From the NCBI GenBank assembly GCA_035629025.1, contig DASPIU010000020.1, positions 88,672-152,671 on the forward strand: a DNA stretch of 64,000 nt, given 5' to 3'. The notes beneath the pieces are model-generated. The model made no database searches, was not told where the DNA came from, and saw nothing but the letters and a program-made list of their open reading frames with translations. Positions 36,040 to 44,588 of this stretch are shown here, one piece after another (position 1 is the first letter of the stretch; the number at the start of each line of letters is the position of its first letter). The position numbers were made by a program, and so were the translations under genes. The DNA comes from Stenotrophomonas_A sp035629025 (GTDB lineage Bacteria; Pseudomonadota; Gammaproteobacteria; Xanthomonadales; Xanthomonadaceae).

Positions 36040-36927
36040 ATGGCCAGGCATCGCCCTCTCGATGAACAGGTAATCGTCATTACTGGCGCGTCCAGCGGCA
36101 TCGGCCTGGCGACGGCGCTGCGCGCGGCCGAGCAGGGCGCCAAGGTGGTGCTGATTGCCCGCAGCGCGCAGGTGTTGAGCGAGCTCGAACAGACCATCGC
36201 AGAGCACGGCGGCCAGGCCCTGGCGCTGGTCGCCGACGTGTCCGACCGCGCGCAACTGGAGCAGGCATTGGCGCAGGCGCTGGCGCGCTTCGGCCGTATA
36301 GACACGTGGGTCAACAACGCCGGCGTGGCGATCTATGGCTTGCTGCCCGAGGTCGAGGAGGCCGACAGCCGGCGCCTGTTCGATGTGAACTTCTGGGGCG
36401 TGGTCAACGGCTCGCTGCTGGCCCTGCCGCATCTGAGCGCCAGCGAAGGCGTGCTGATCAACGTCGGCAGCGAGGCTTCCGAGGCAGTGGTGCCATGGCA
36501 AGGCATGTATTCGGCGAGCAAGCACGCGGTCAAGGGCTTTACCGACGGTCTGCGCATCGAGATCGAGCAGATTCTGCGCCGCCCGGTGGAAGTGGTGCTG
36601 ATCCAGCCGACCGCGGTGGATACGCCGTACCCGGAGCACGCGCGCAACTACATGCCCGAGGAACCCAAGCTGCCGCCGCCGCTGATCGACCCGGTGCGCG
36701 TGGCCGACACCATCCTGGAGGCGGCGCAGCACGGTGGACGCGACATCAAGGTCGGCGCCATGGCCAGCGCCAACGTCGCGATGAGCCGCTGGATGCCGCG
36801 CCTGGCTGATCGCCTGTCCGCCGCACGCGGCCATACGCAGCAGCAGGAGCGCCCTGCGTTGCAGCCGGAAGGCACGCTGCATCGGCCCGGCGAAAGCGGC
36901 CGCGTGCATGGCCGCCCGCCGCTGTGA
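36040..36927 (+). CDS. Short-chain dehydrogenase/reductase
   Basis: A 295-aa classical SDR. Cofactor motif TGASSGIG (residues 15-22), NNAG (92-95), catalytic Ser143, Tyr157 and Lys161 (YSASK). An Arg at residue 41 after strand 2 suggests NADPH preference. The C-terminal 40 residues are polar (QQQERPALQPEG) and beyond the fold. Substrate unknown; such 'SDR family oxidoreductase' genes are often stress-linked. It is followed 91 bp later by the FAD/Rieske gene on the same strand. Confidence 0.88.
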   Translation: MARHRPLDEQVIVITGASSGIGLATALRAAEQGAKVVLIARSAQVLSELEQTIAEHGGQALALVADVSDRAQLEQALAQALARFGRIDTWVNNAGVAIYGLLPEVEEADSRRLFDVNFWGVVNGSLLALPHLSASEGVLINVGSEASEAVVPWQGMYSASKHAVKGFTDGLRIEIEQILRRPVEVVLIQPTAVDTPYPEHARNYMPEEPKLPPPLIDPVRVADTILEAAQHGGRDIKVGAMASANVAMSRWMPRLADRLSAARGHTQQQERPALQPEGTLHRPGESGRVHGRPPL

Positions 36928-37018
36928 TCGCGCCGCGCTGAGCGAGGCCTGCTGAGCGAGGCCTGCTGAAGCCGCATCGAGATCCCTATTGCCCGCCAAC
37001 CTTCCAAGGAGAGCCCGC

Positions 37019-38539
37019 ATGTCCACCGCGTTGACCCATCCCCTCTGGCGCCTGTCGCCCATCCCGGAGTTGTTTGCCGCGCAGGCCCCGGCACGTCCCG
37101 ACGTGCTGGTGATCGGCGCCGGCATCGCCGGCCTGGTCACGGCGCTGAACTGCGCGCAGGACGGCCGCAGTGTTGTCGTGCTCGAACGCGAAGGCCATGG
37201 CGCTGGCGAGTCCGGCCGCACCACCGCGCACCTGGCCAATGCGCTGGACGATCGCTATACCGCCTTGCAACGCCTGCATGGCGAAGACGGCGCGCGACTG
37301 GCCGCCGCGAGCCATGCTGCCGCCATCGACTGGATCGAATCATTCGCCCAGCGCGTGGATGGCCAATGCGGCTTCCGTCGTGTGCCCGGCTATCTGTTCA
37401 CCTGCCACGGTGATGTCACCGGACTGCGCGACGAAGCGCAGGCCGCGGCCAAGGCCGGACTGGACGCGCAGTTCCTGGAAGAGGGGATCCCCGGCTTGCC
37501 GACGCTAGGCCCCGCGGTCCGTTTTGAACGCCAGGGCCGGGTCGACATGGGGTTGCTGCTCGATGCGCTGGCACGCGCCTGCCTCTCTGCTGGCGTGGTC
37601 TTCGTCCGCGGCTTCGCCGTCGACGTGAGCGGCGGCGAGCCGGCCTCGGTCACCCTCGACAACGGTCAGGTACTGCAGGCCGGCGCGGTGGTGGTCGCCA
37701 GCAACGTGCCATTCCACGAGCGCGTCGCCATCCATACCAAACAGGCGCCGTATCGCAGCTATGTCGTGGCCGGGCCGGTGGAGCGGGACACGGTGCCCGA
37801 CGCGCTGATCTGGGATGACGGCGATCCCTATCACTACGTGCGCCTGGCAGAGGATGCGCAGGACGGCTCGCCGATCCTGATCGTCGGCGGCGAAGACCAC
37901 AAGACCGGGCAGAGCGAGGACACCGAAGCCTTCGTGCGCCTGCAGGAATGGACGCGCGCGCGCTTTCCCGGCGTGCAGCGCTTCACCCATGGCTGGTCCG
38001 GGCAGATTCTGGAACCGGCCGACGGCATGGCCTTCATTGGCGCCGATCCGGGCGGCGAGGACAACGTCTATGTGGTCACCGGCGACTCGGGCAACGGCGT
38101 CACCCACGGCACCCTGGCCGGGCTGCTGCTGTCGGACCTGATCGGCGGCCGCGACAACGCCTGGGCCGCGCTGTACGCGCCGGACCGCAAGATCATCAAG
38201 GGCGCCAGCGAATGGCTGCGCGAGAACGCCAACGTGGCGGCGCAATACCGCGACTGGGTGGCGCCCGGCGACGCGGGACTGGAAACACTGGCGCGCGGCG
38301 AGGGCACGGTGCTGCGCCGGGGCATGCATCGGGTGGCGGCCTATCGCGACGGCGAAGGCACGGTGCATGCGTTCAATGCGCGCTGCCCGCACATGGGCTG
38401 CGCGGTGCGCTGGAGCCCGCAGGAGAAATCCTGGGATTGCCCGTGTCATGGTTCGCGCTTTGCGGCCAGCAGCGGTGAAGTGCTCAATGGCCCGGCGAGC
38501 TCGCCGCTGTCGCCGTGGGATGAGCCATTGCAGCGCTGA
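37019..38539 (+). CDS. FAD-dependent oxidoreductase with C-terminal Rieske [2Fe-2S] domain
   Basis: A 506-aa cytosolic two-domain protein. Residues about 29-400 form a DAO-type FAD domain (VIGAGIAG at 31-38). Residues about 420-500 form a Rieske domain with cluster ligands Cys456, His458, Cys474 and His477 (CPHMGC and CPCHGS). The oxidase domain and Rieske cluster in one chain imply electron transfer from an amine or hydroxy acid to an iron-sulfur acceptor; the substrate is unknown. AAGGAGAG precedes the ATG at 37019, and an ATG at 36989 in frame lacks a site. Confidence 0.9.
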   Translation: MSTALTHPLWRLSPIPELFAAQAPARPDVLVIGAGIAGLVTALNCAQDGRSVVVLEREGHGAGESGRTTAHLANALDDRYTALQRLHGEDGARLAAASHAAAIDWIESFAQRVDGQCGFRRVPGYLFTCHGDVTGLRDEAQAAAKAGLDAQFLEEGIPGLPTLGPAVRFERQGRVDMGLLLDALARACLSAGVVFVRGFAVDVSGGEPASVTLDNGQVLQAGAVVVASNVPFHERVAIHTKQAPYRSYVVAGPVERDTVPDALIWDDGDPYHYVRLAEDAQDGSPILIVGGEDHKTGQSEDTEAFVRLQEWTRARFPGVQRFTHGWSGQILEPADGMAFIGADPGGEDNVYVVTGDSGNGVTHGTLAGLLLSDLIGGRDNAWAALYAPDRKIIKGASEWLRENANVAAQYRDWVAPGDAGLETLARGEGTVLRRGMHRVAAYRDGEGTVHAFNARCPHMGCAVRWSPQEKSWDCPCHGSRFAASSGEVLNGPASSPLSPWDEPLQR

Positions 38540-38573
38540 CGCTGCAATACGTCCGGCGCCAGCCGGCCGCAAC

Positions 38574-39068
38574 TCAGCGCCGTGCGGCCTGCCAGGCGGC
38601 GCGGCGTTCCAGCAACGCCACCAGCATCACTGCGCCTGCGGGCAGCATCACCATCAGCAGCACCGGCAGCGGGCGCGGCGCCCATTCGAGTCCTCCTGCA
38701 TGGCCGGCGCGCTGCACCTGCAGCGCATACCAGCCCAGGAACAACACCGGCGCGGCATCGAGCACGCTGTGCACATGCTGTTCCAACGGCACGATGGCGC
38801 GCCGGCCGTAGGCAGTGCGCGTGTCCAGATAGCCGAGCACGGCATGCAGCGCTACCAGCGCCGCCGCGCACGACCACGCTGCCCAGGTCGGTCGCAGCGA
38901 CCACCAGATCAAGGTGGCCGTGCCTATCACCACCAGTTGCGCGAGGTGGAAGCGGTTCTCGGCCAGGCCGGAGGTATGCGGCAGGTCGCTGCGCCGATGC
39001 AGCCAGAAGTCGAGCAGCCCGGCACCGATCCAGAACAGGAAACCCGCGTAGGCCAGCCGCTCGTTCAT
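38574..39068 (-). CDS. Four-helix membrane protein at end of the alcohol-oxidation operon
   Basis: A 164-aa protein with four or five hydrophobic helices. The conserved-looking motifs DFWLHRRSDLPHTSGLAEN (residues 20-38) and PLEQHVHSVLD (about 94-104) place several His residues at membrane ends, so haem or metal binding is possible. I know proteins with the same motifs but no assigned function. Its ATG lies 1 bp from the stop of the binding-protein gene, making it the last gene of the nine-gene operon. Confidence 0.75.
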   Translation of the reverse strand: MNERLAYAGFLFWIGAGLLDFWLHRRSDLPHTSGLAENRFHLAQLVVIGTATLIWWSLRPTWAAWSCAAALVALHAVLGYLDTRTAYGRRAIVPLEQHVHSVLDAAPVLFLGWYALQVQRAGHAGGLEWAPRPLPVLLMVMLPAGAVMLVALLERRAAWQAARR

Positions 39069-39069
39069 G

Positions 39070-39918
39070 TCAGCGCTCCTCGCCCGGCGCCGCCGCCAGC
39101 GGCGTCTCGCTATCACTGTCGTCTTCCCGCGGCGGCGCCAGCCCGAACTCGCGCAGCAGTGCGGCGATCTGCACCTGGTTGCGAACCAGCGCGGCATCCA
39201 GCGCCTGGCGCAGTTGCACGTCGTCGCGGCGCACGCCCATCGAGATGTCGAAGGCCATGGGCCATTGTGGCCCGTCCATCCACGGCGTGACCTCGGCCAG
39301 ACTCAGCGGCAGCGCCTGGCGCTGGGCGAAATAGGCCGCGGTCGGGCCCCAGACCACCGCCACATCGATCTCGTCGTGCGCCACCGCCTCGGCAATCGTC
39401 GCCTGCGGGGTCTGCTCGGCGTAGTTGCCGTACACCATATAGCCGCGCACGTTACTGACGATGCCGCGCCGCGACAGCGCGTGTGCCGGCGGGGTGTTGG
39501 CGCCGTCATCACCGACCAGCTGCACGCCGATTCGCGCCTGCGTCAGCAGCGGATCGTCGAAGGAATGTATCCGCGCCCAGCGGCTGCCGGCGCGCGCCAG
39601 GAACACGTAGCTGGCCCGGTAGTAAGGCCGCGTCGTCGCCAGACCCTCGATGCTGCTGGCGATGCCCGGAACGATGTCGCAGCGGTTGGCATTGAGCGTG
39701 TTGCGCAGCGCGCCGCGGCGCTGCGCCCACCAGGTATAGCTGACCTGCGCCTGCATGTCGTGGGCGAGCAGCTGCACCAGGCGATTCTCCAGGCCCTGCT
39801 GCTCGCGGTTGGAGTAGGGCAGGTTGTTGGGGTCGGCGCAGACCCGCAATTCGCGTGCGGCCAGCGGCGCGGCGGCCAGCGCGAGCAGGATGCAGGACAG
39901 TCGCAACATCGCTCTCAT
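39070..39918 (-). CDS. XoxJ/MoxJ-like periplasmic binding protein
   Basis: A 282-aa protein with signal peptide (cleavage after LAAR-like PLAA, about residue 21) and the type-2 solute-binding fold: LRVCADPNNLPYSN at the mature start, CDIVPGIA, and GVQLVGDDGANTP. This matches the quinoprotein-dehydrogenase-associated binding-protein family that includes XoxJ/MoxJ. In methylotrophs such proteins sit beside lanthanide methanol dehydrogenase and help its maturation. No ABC permease or ATPase is encoded nearby, which favours a maturation role. GGAGGTG precedes the ATG at 39918. Confidence 0.85.
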   Translation of the reverse strand: MRAMLRLSCILLALAAAPLAARELRVCADPNNLPYSNREQQGLENRLVQLLAHDMQAQVSYTWWAQRRGALRNTLNANRCDIVPGIASSIEGLATTRPYYRASYVFLARAGSRWARIHSFDDPLLTQARIGVQLVGDDGANTPPAHALSRRGIVSNVRGYMVYGNYAEQTPQATIAEAVAHDEIDVAVVWGPTAAYFAQRQALPLSLAEVTPWMDGPQWPMAFDISMGVRRDDVQLRQALDAALVRNQVQIAALLREFGLAPPREDDSDSETPLAAAPGEER

Positions 39919-41753
39919 GGTTTCACCTCCAGTCCCCACGGCCGCCCGCCCAGCGCAATGGTCCGCACGGGCTTGTTCGTCACCATGTCGATCACGGTCA
40001 CATCGCCCGACAGCCCGCCGGTCGCATACAGGCGCTTGCCATCGGGCGACAGCGCCACCGACCAGCTACGCTGCCCGACCGGGAAATAGCGCACGATCCT
40101 GCCGCTGGCCGGCTCGATCTCCACCACCTGGTTGCCACGCCCGAGCGCAACAAAGGCGCGGTCGTAACGCGGCGTCAGCGCGATGCCTACCGCCTGCGCC
40201 GGCAGCGGTGCGTGCGGGTCGGCGGTGATGTCGATGGTGCGCACTCGCTTGCGCGTGCGCATGTCGAACACGGCCACGGTGCCACGCATTTCCGACGACA
40301 CCCACAGCCAGCGGCCGTCGGCGGAGAACACCGCATCGCGCGGGCGGGTGCCGACTGGCACGCTGTCCACCAGCTTGAGCGCGGCGGCATCGATGAAATG
40401 CACCACGCTGGCGGTCTCGGAGGTGCAGATGATCCACTTGCCATCCGGGCTGGCGGCCATGCCTTCGGGTTCGGCGCCGACCTCGACCTCGCCGATGATC
40501 TTGTTGGCGGCGCGGTCCACGATCGACACCTTGGCGTCGTCCTCGTTGGCGACGTAGACGCGGCTGCCATCGGGGCTGAGTGCGAAGCGTTCCGGATCCG
40601 GCCCGGACAGCAGTGGCGGCAGGCGCTTGCCGTCACGCGTATCCAGCAGCGCGATCTGGTGGTCGTTACTGGTCGCTACATACAAGGTGCGGCCATTGCC
40701 CGACAAACGCATGCCGCGCGGACGCTGCCCCACTTCCCAGCTGGCAATGCGCTCGCCTTGCGGCATGCGCAACACGTGGATGCGGTTGGCCTGTTCGTCG
40801 CTGACGTACACGGTGTCGGCGCGCGCAGTGGCCGGCAGCAACCCCAGCGCCAGTAGCGGCACCCAGGCGCGCTGCGGCCGCTGCAGCCCGCGCGCCAGCA
40901 TCCAGATTCCCGCCGCGGCATGCACGAGACCCCCGGGCACCCACATCAGCAGGCCAGCCAGTTGCTGGTCTTCGGCCGGGCTCAGGCCGAAGGCATCCAG
41001 CCCCAGCGCGCTGTAGCCCGCATACCAGGGCCCGCGCGAGAACGCCATCAGTGCACCCAGCGCACCGCTGACCAGCGAGGTGAAGAACAGGCAGGCGACC
41101 ACCACGCCGGCGCGGCGCGCGGGCGCGGTCAGCATCGCCCACCAGAACAGCAAGGCCGAGCACAGGAAGCACAGGTGCTGCACCACATGCCAGCCGGAAT
41201 GGGACAGGGCCAGGTCGAATGCGACGGGCACATGCCACAGCCACAGCACCGCGGCCTGCAAACCGGTGGCGACCAGCGGCCGGGTCAGGGCACGCCACGG
41301 CAGCACCACGACGGCGCGGGTGCCCAGCCGCGCCAGCCACAGCCGGGGACGATGGCCGAAGGCCCACAGCCATACGCCGATCGGCCGCGACAACACCAGT
41401 AGCGGCGCGGCCACCAGCATCAGCAGTTCGTGCTCCAGCATGTGCGCGGCAAAGGCGCGTTCGCCCGCCGCATGCAACGGGCTCACCAGTGAACCGGCGA
41501 GCACCAGCCAGCCGGCGGCAAAGCACACGGCCTTGCGGTCCAGCCCGCGGTGCTGGCGCATGCGCCGGCGCAACCGCAGGTAGCCCAGCGCATACAAGGC
41601 CAGGCTCAACAGCAGCGGAGCGAGCACCCACGGGTCGAAGGTCCACGGCAATCCCTCGACCGGGCCGGCGCCATGCGCCAGCGCCAGACCCGGCCAGGCC
41701 AGCGTGCACAGGGCCAGAACGCTCGACAGGCAGGTGCGCACAGCGACACTCAC
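39915..41753 (-). CDS. Fusion: CtaG-like copper-assembly membrane domain + PQQ-associated beta-propeller
   Basis: A 612-aa single frame with two domains. After a signal or first helix (1-27), residues 37-290 form a seven-helix Caa3_CtaG-type domain with paired His (HMLEHE at 104-109, LWHVP His174, VVQHL His193, VHAAAG His278), suited to copper delivery to the oxidase. Residues 313-612 are a YVTN-type seven-bladed propeller (TVYVSDEQANRIHVL repeats) of the 'PQQ-dependent catabolism-associated' kind. Between them a hydrophobic stretch ending ATARA-D (about 297-312) looks like the propeller's former signal peptide, and could be cleaved. The start is GTG at 41753, overlapping the previous stop as GTGA; the gene overlaps the XoxJ-like gene by 4 bp. 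Confidence 0.85.
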   Translation of the reverse strand: MSVAVRTCLSSVLALCTLAWPGLALAHGAGPVEGLPWTFDPWVLAPLLLSLALYALGYLRLRRRMRQHRGLDRKAVCFAAGWLVLAGSLVSPLHAAGERAFAAHMLEHELLMLVAAPLLVLSRPIGVWLWAFGHRPRLWLARLGTRAVVVLPWRALTRPLVATGLQAAVLWLWHVPVAFDLALSHSGWHVVQHLCFLCSALLFWWAMLTAPARRAGVVVACLFFTSLVSGALGALMAFSRGPWYAGYSALGLDAFGLSPAEDQQLAGLLMWVPGGLVHAAAGIWMLARGLQRPQRAWVPLLALGLLPATARADTVYVSDEQANRIHVLRMPQGERIASWEVGQRPRGMRLSGNGRTLYVATSNDHQIALLDTRDGKRLPPLLSGPDPERFALSPDGSRVYVANEDDAKVSIVDRAANKIIGEVEVGAEPEGMAASPDGKWIICTSETASVVHFIDAAALKLVDSVPVGTRPRDAVFSADGRWLWVSSEMRGTVAVFDMRTRKRVRTIDITADPHAPLPAQAVGIALTPRYDRAFVALGRGNQVVEIEPASGRIVRYFPVGQRSWSVALSPDGKRLYATGGLSGDVTVIDMVTNKPVRTIALGGRPWGLEVKP

Positions 41754-42097
41754 GGGCAGGACGGCAACAGCAGCACGGCCAGCATCTGCCACAGCACCGC
41801 GATCGCCAGCACCGCGCAGGCCAGCCAGCCGAGTTGCACGATGAAACGCCGGTTGCGGGCGGCGGCGGGCGCCAGGCCAGCCAGCGTCGCTTCGCTCAGC
41901 GCAGTGCGTGATACCAGGCAGCCGGCCGCCATCCACAACAGCGCCAGCGTGGTAACCGCCCAGCCCAGCGCCGGCCGGCCCCATTCGCAACGGAAGCGCA
42001 GCAGGTCGGAGAGGAACTGGTGGTGCAGCGCTTCGGCCGACAGTGCTGCGGCCAGCGCGGCCCACGGTGTCCACTTGCTGGGCTTGGGCGCGCTCAT
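41750..42097 (-). CDS. Small membrane protein of the oxidase cluster
   Basis: A 115-aa protein with two or three transmembrane helices and no cofactor motif. Its position after subunit III resembles the fourth gene of coxMNOP-type clusters, but identity is not proven. It overlaps subunit III by 4 bp (ATGA) and the CtaG fusion by 4 bp (GTGA). Confidence 0.7.
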   Translation of the reverse strand: MSAPKPSKWTPWAALAAALSAEALHHQFLSDLLRFRCEWGRPALGWAVTTLALLWMAAGCLVSRTALSEATLAGLAPAAARNRRFIVQLGWLACAVLAIAVLWQMLAVLLLPSCP

Positions 42098-42699
42098 ATC
42101 CAGCGCGGGCTCCAGTAGATCACGGCGTACAGCACCACCCAGCTCCAGACGATGAAGTGCCAGTACAAGGCGTTGTCGGCCACGTCCGAATAACGCCGCC
42201 CGTCCATGGGCTTGAGCCAGGCCATTACCGCCAGTACGCCGCTGTCGAATACATCGGTGGCCAGGTGCACGGTATGCAGCACCAGTAGCGCCCATACGAT
42301 CGAGCCGTACGCGTTCTGGTCCCAGCGCACGTTCATCGCATGCATCTCGTAGCCGCGCAGCGCCAGCAGGGCCACACCGATGGCCGTGATCAGCACCAGG
42401 CTGATGCGCACCGGCCACAGCGCCTGCGCCTTGCCGGCGCGGGACACCCAGACATTCACCCCTTCGCTCAGCACCGCCAGCGCAGTGAGCACGCTGGCCC
42501 AGAACAGCGGCGGCGGCGCCACTGGCGGCCAGTGGTGCTCGTTGTGCACCAGGAAGTAGTAGGCGCCGATGGCAAGCACGAAGCCCATGCCCTCGATCAG
42601 CATGAAGCCGGTTACCGCCCACCAGCTCAGGCTGGTCGGGCCGAACGAATAGTCCTCCAGCGCCGAGACGTCGCCAATCTGCTGCGGGATGCGGCTCAT
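42094..42699 (-). CDS. coxC: Cytochrome c oxidase subunit III
   Basis: A 201-aa protein with five transmembrane helices, the short bacterial form. Motifs: SLSWWAVTGFMLIEGMGF, HTVHLATD around residue 148, and YWHFIVWSWVVLYAVIYWSP at the C-terminus. It stabilises subunit I and supports oxygen and proton uptake. The stop of subunit I and this start share one base (TGATG), so they are translationally coupled. Confidence 0.92.
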   Translation of the reverse strand: MSRIPQQIGDVSALEDYSFGPTSLSWWAVTGFMLIEGMGFVLAIGAYYFLVHNEHHWPPVAPPPLFWASVLTALAVLSEGVNVWVSRAGKAQALWPVRISLVLITAIGVALLALRGYEMHAMNVRWDQNAYGSIVWALLVLHTVHLATDVFDSGVLAVMAWLKPMDGRRYSDVADNALYWHFIVWSWVVLYAVIYWSPRWI

Positions 42700-44588
42700 C
42701 ACGGTTCTCCCAGGCTGGGTTCGGAAGGCTTGGGCCAGAACCACGCGGTCAGGGTGATCGCGACCGGGATCGCCCCCCAGACCACGCCCCACTGGTCAAA
42801 GATCGACCACACGAACAGCACGCTCAGCGACAGTGCCGCCCATAGCGGCCAGATCGTCGGGTCGGGCATCGCCCAGCGGCTGGTGGGATGCGCATCCACT
42901 GGCGAACTCAGCAGCACTTCGCGGCGATCCTCGCGCACGCCGGTCAACACCGGCAGGGTCTGCCGCGGCTCGCCATTCGCATCGGCCCACAGCGGATGGC
43001 GGCTTTCGACCACCGGCGTCCAGGCAAAGTTGTAGGCCGGTGGCGGACTGGCCACGGCCCAGGCCAGGTCCGGCGCCGCCCACGGATCGGCCTCGGCGGT
43101 GGGCGCGCGGCGCAGGGCGCGCCAGGCGTTGGCGATCATCAGCACGAAGCTGATCGCCATCAGATAGGCGCCGATGGTGGCGAGCAGGTTGTATGGCCCC
43201 CAGCCCAGTCCTTCCTGATAGGTGTAGACGCGGCGTGGCATGCCGATCAGGCCCAGGTAATGCATCGGGAAGAAGGTCAGGTTGAAGCCGATGAACAGCA
43301 GCCAGAAATGCCAGCGCCCGAGGCGCTCGCTCAGCATCCGCCCGGTGATCTTCGGGAACCAGTAGTAGAACCCGCCCAGCAGCGGGAACACCGCGCCGCC
43401 AATCAGCACATAGTGGAAGTGCGCGACCACGAAGTAGGTATCGTGCACCTGCACGTTGAGCGGCACCGCCGCCAGCATCACCCCGGTCATGCCGCCGAGC
43501 ACGAACAGGGCGAAGAAGCCGAGCACAAACAGCAGCGGCACCTGCAAACGCGGCCGTCCCGTGGCCAGCGTGGCGATCCAGCAGAAGATCTGGATGCCGC
43601 TGGGCAAGGCGATCAGCATGCTGGCCGCGGTGTAGAAGCTGTTGCCCATCGGCGGCAGGCCGGTGGCGAACATGTGGTGCACCCACAACCCGAACGCCAG
43701 AAAGCCGGTGGTGACCAGGGCCAGCACCATCGCCGTATAGCCGAAGATCGTGCGCCGCGAGAAGGTTTCCACGATCGCCGAGATGATCCCCAGCGCCGGC
43801 ATGAAGATGATGTAAACCTCCGGGTGGCCGAAGAACCAGAACAGGTGCTGCCACAGCAGCGGGTCGCCACCTTCGGCCGCGTTGTAGAACTGGGTGCCGA
43901 CCAAGCGGTCGGTGATGAGGAAGGTGCTCGCCAGCATCACTGCGGGCATGGCGAAGATCACCATCAGACTGGTGATCAGCATCGACCACACGAACAGCGG
44001 CATCCGCGCCAGGGTCATGCCCGGCGCGCGCATCGTCATGATGGTGGCGACCAGCTCCACCGCCACGCACAGGCCGGCGACCTCGGTGAAGGTGATCATC
44101 TGCGCCCAGAAGTCGGTGCGCTTGCCGGGCGAGTATTCCGGGCCGGACAGCGGCACATAGCCGGTCCAGCCGGTCTCCGGGCCGACATCGAGCAGGAAGG
44201 CGCCGAAGATCATGATCCCGCCAAACAGGTACACCCAGTAGCTGAAGGCATTGAGGCGCGGGAACGAGATGTTGCGCGCGCCGACCATCAGCGGCACCAG
44301 GTAGACCGCGATCGCTTCCATGATCGGCACCGCGAACAGGAACATCATCGCCGAGCCGTGCAGCGAGAACAGCTGGTTGTAGCGATCCGGGCCGATCAGG
44401 CGCAGCTCCGGCCAGGCCAGCTGCGTGCGCATCAGCAGGGCGAGGATGCCGGCCAGCAGGAAGAACACGAAGGCGGTGACGAGATAGCGCCGGGCCACGC
44501 GCTTGTGATCCACCGTGGTCAGCCAGCCGATCAGGCCGGGCCGGTCACTCCAGGTGTGGGCCAGTTGCGCGGGCGTGTCCGGGTTCAT
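42699..44588 (-). CDS. coxA: Cytochrome c oxidase subunit I
   Basis: A 629-aa haem-copper oxidase core with 12 helices. Cofactor ligands: His77 and His392 for the low-spin haem, His255, His304 and His305 for CuB, His390 for the high-spin haem; Tyr259 lies in the GHPEVY cross-link motif and Glu257 is kept, as in A1-type oxidases. At the D-channel entrance the motif reads GARNISFPRLN, with Asn106 where Asp is usual. A soluble C-terminal extension (about 490-600) links two more hydrophobic segments. It overlaps subunit II by 3 bp of ATGA and precedes subunit III. Confidence 0.96.
   Translation of the reverse strand: MNPDTPAQLAHTWSDRPGLIGWLTTVDHKRVARRYLVTAFVFFLLAGILALLMRTQLAWPELRLIGPDRYNQLFSLHGSAMMFLFAVPIMEAIAVYLVPLMVGARNISFPRLNAFSYWVYLFGGIMIFGAFLLDVGPETGWTGYVPLSGPEYSPGKRTDFWAQMITFTEVAGLCVAVELVATIMTMRAPGMTLARMPLFVWSMLITSLMVIFAMPAVMLASTFLITDRLVGTQFYNAAEGGDPLLWQHLFWFFGHPEVYIIFMPALGIISAIVETFSRRTIFGYTAMVLALVTTGFLAFGLWVHHMFATGLPPMGNSFYTAASMLIALPSGIQIFCWIATLATGRPRLQVPLLFVLGFFALFVLGGMTGVMLAAVPLNVQVHDTYFVVAHFHYVLIGGAVFPLLGGFYYWFPKITGRMLSERLGRWHFWLLFIGFNLTFFPMHYLGLIGMPRRVYTYQEGLGWGPYNLLATIGAYLMAISFVLMIANAWRALRRAPTAEADPWAAPDLAWAVASPPPAYNFAWTPVVESRHPLWADANGEPRQTLPVLTGVREDRREVLLSSPVDAHPTSRWAMPDPTIWPLWAALSLSVLFVWSIFDQWGVVWGAIPVAITLTAWFWPKPSEPSLGEP

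Noticed and set aside
40790..40880. A frameshift or missing gene boundary between CtaG and propeller domains
   Set aside because: The frame is continuous with plausible coding sequence across the seam and no alternative start with a ribosome site was seen; I treat it as a real fusion.
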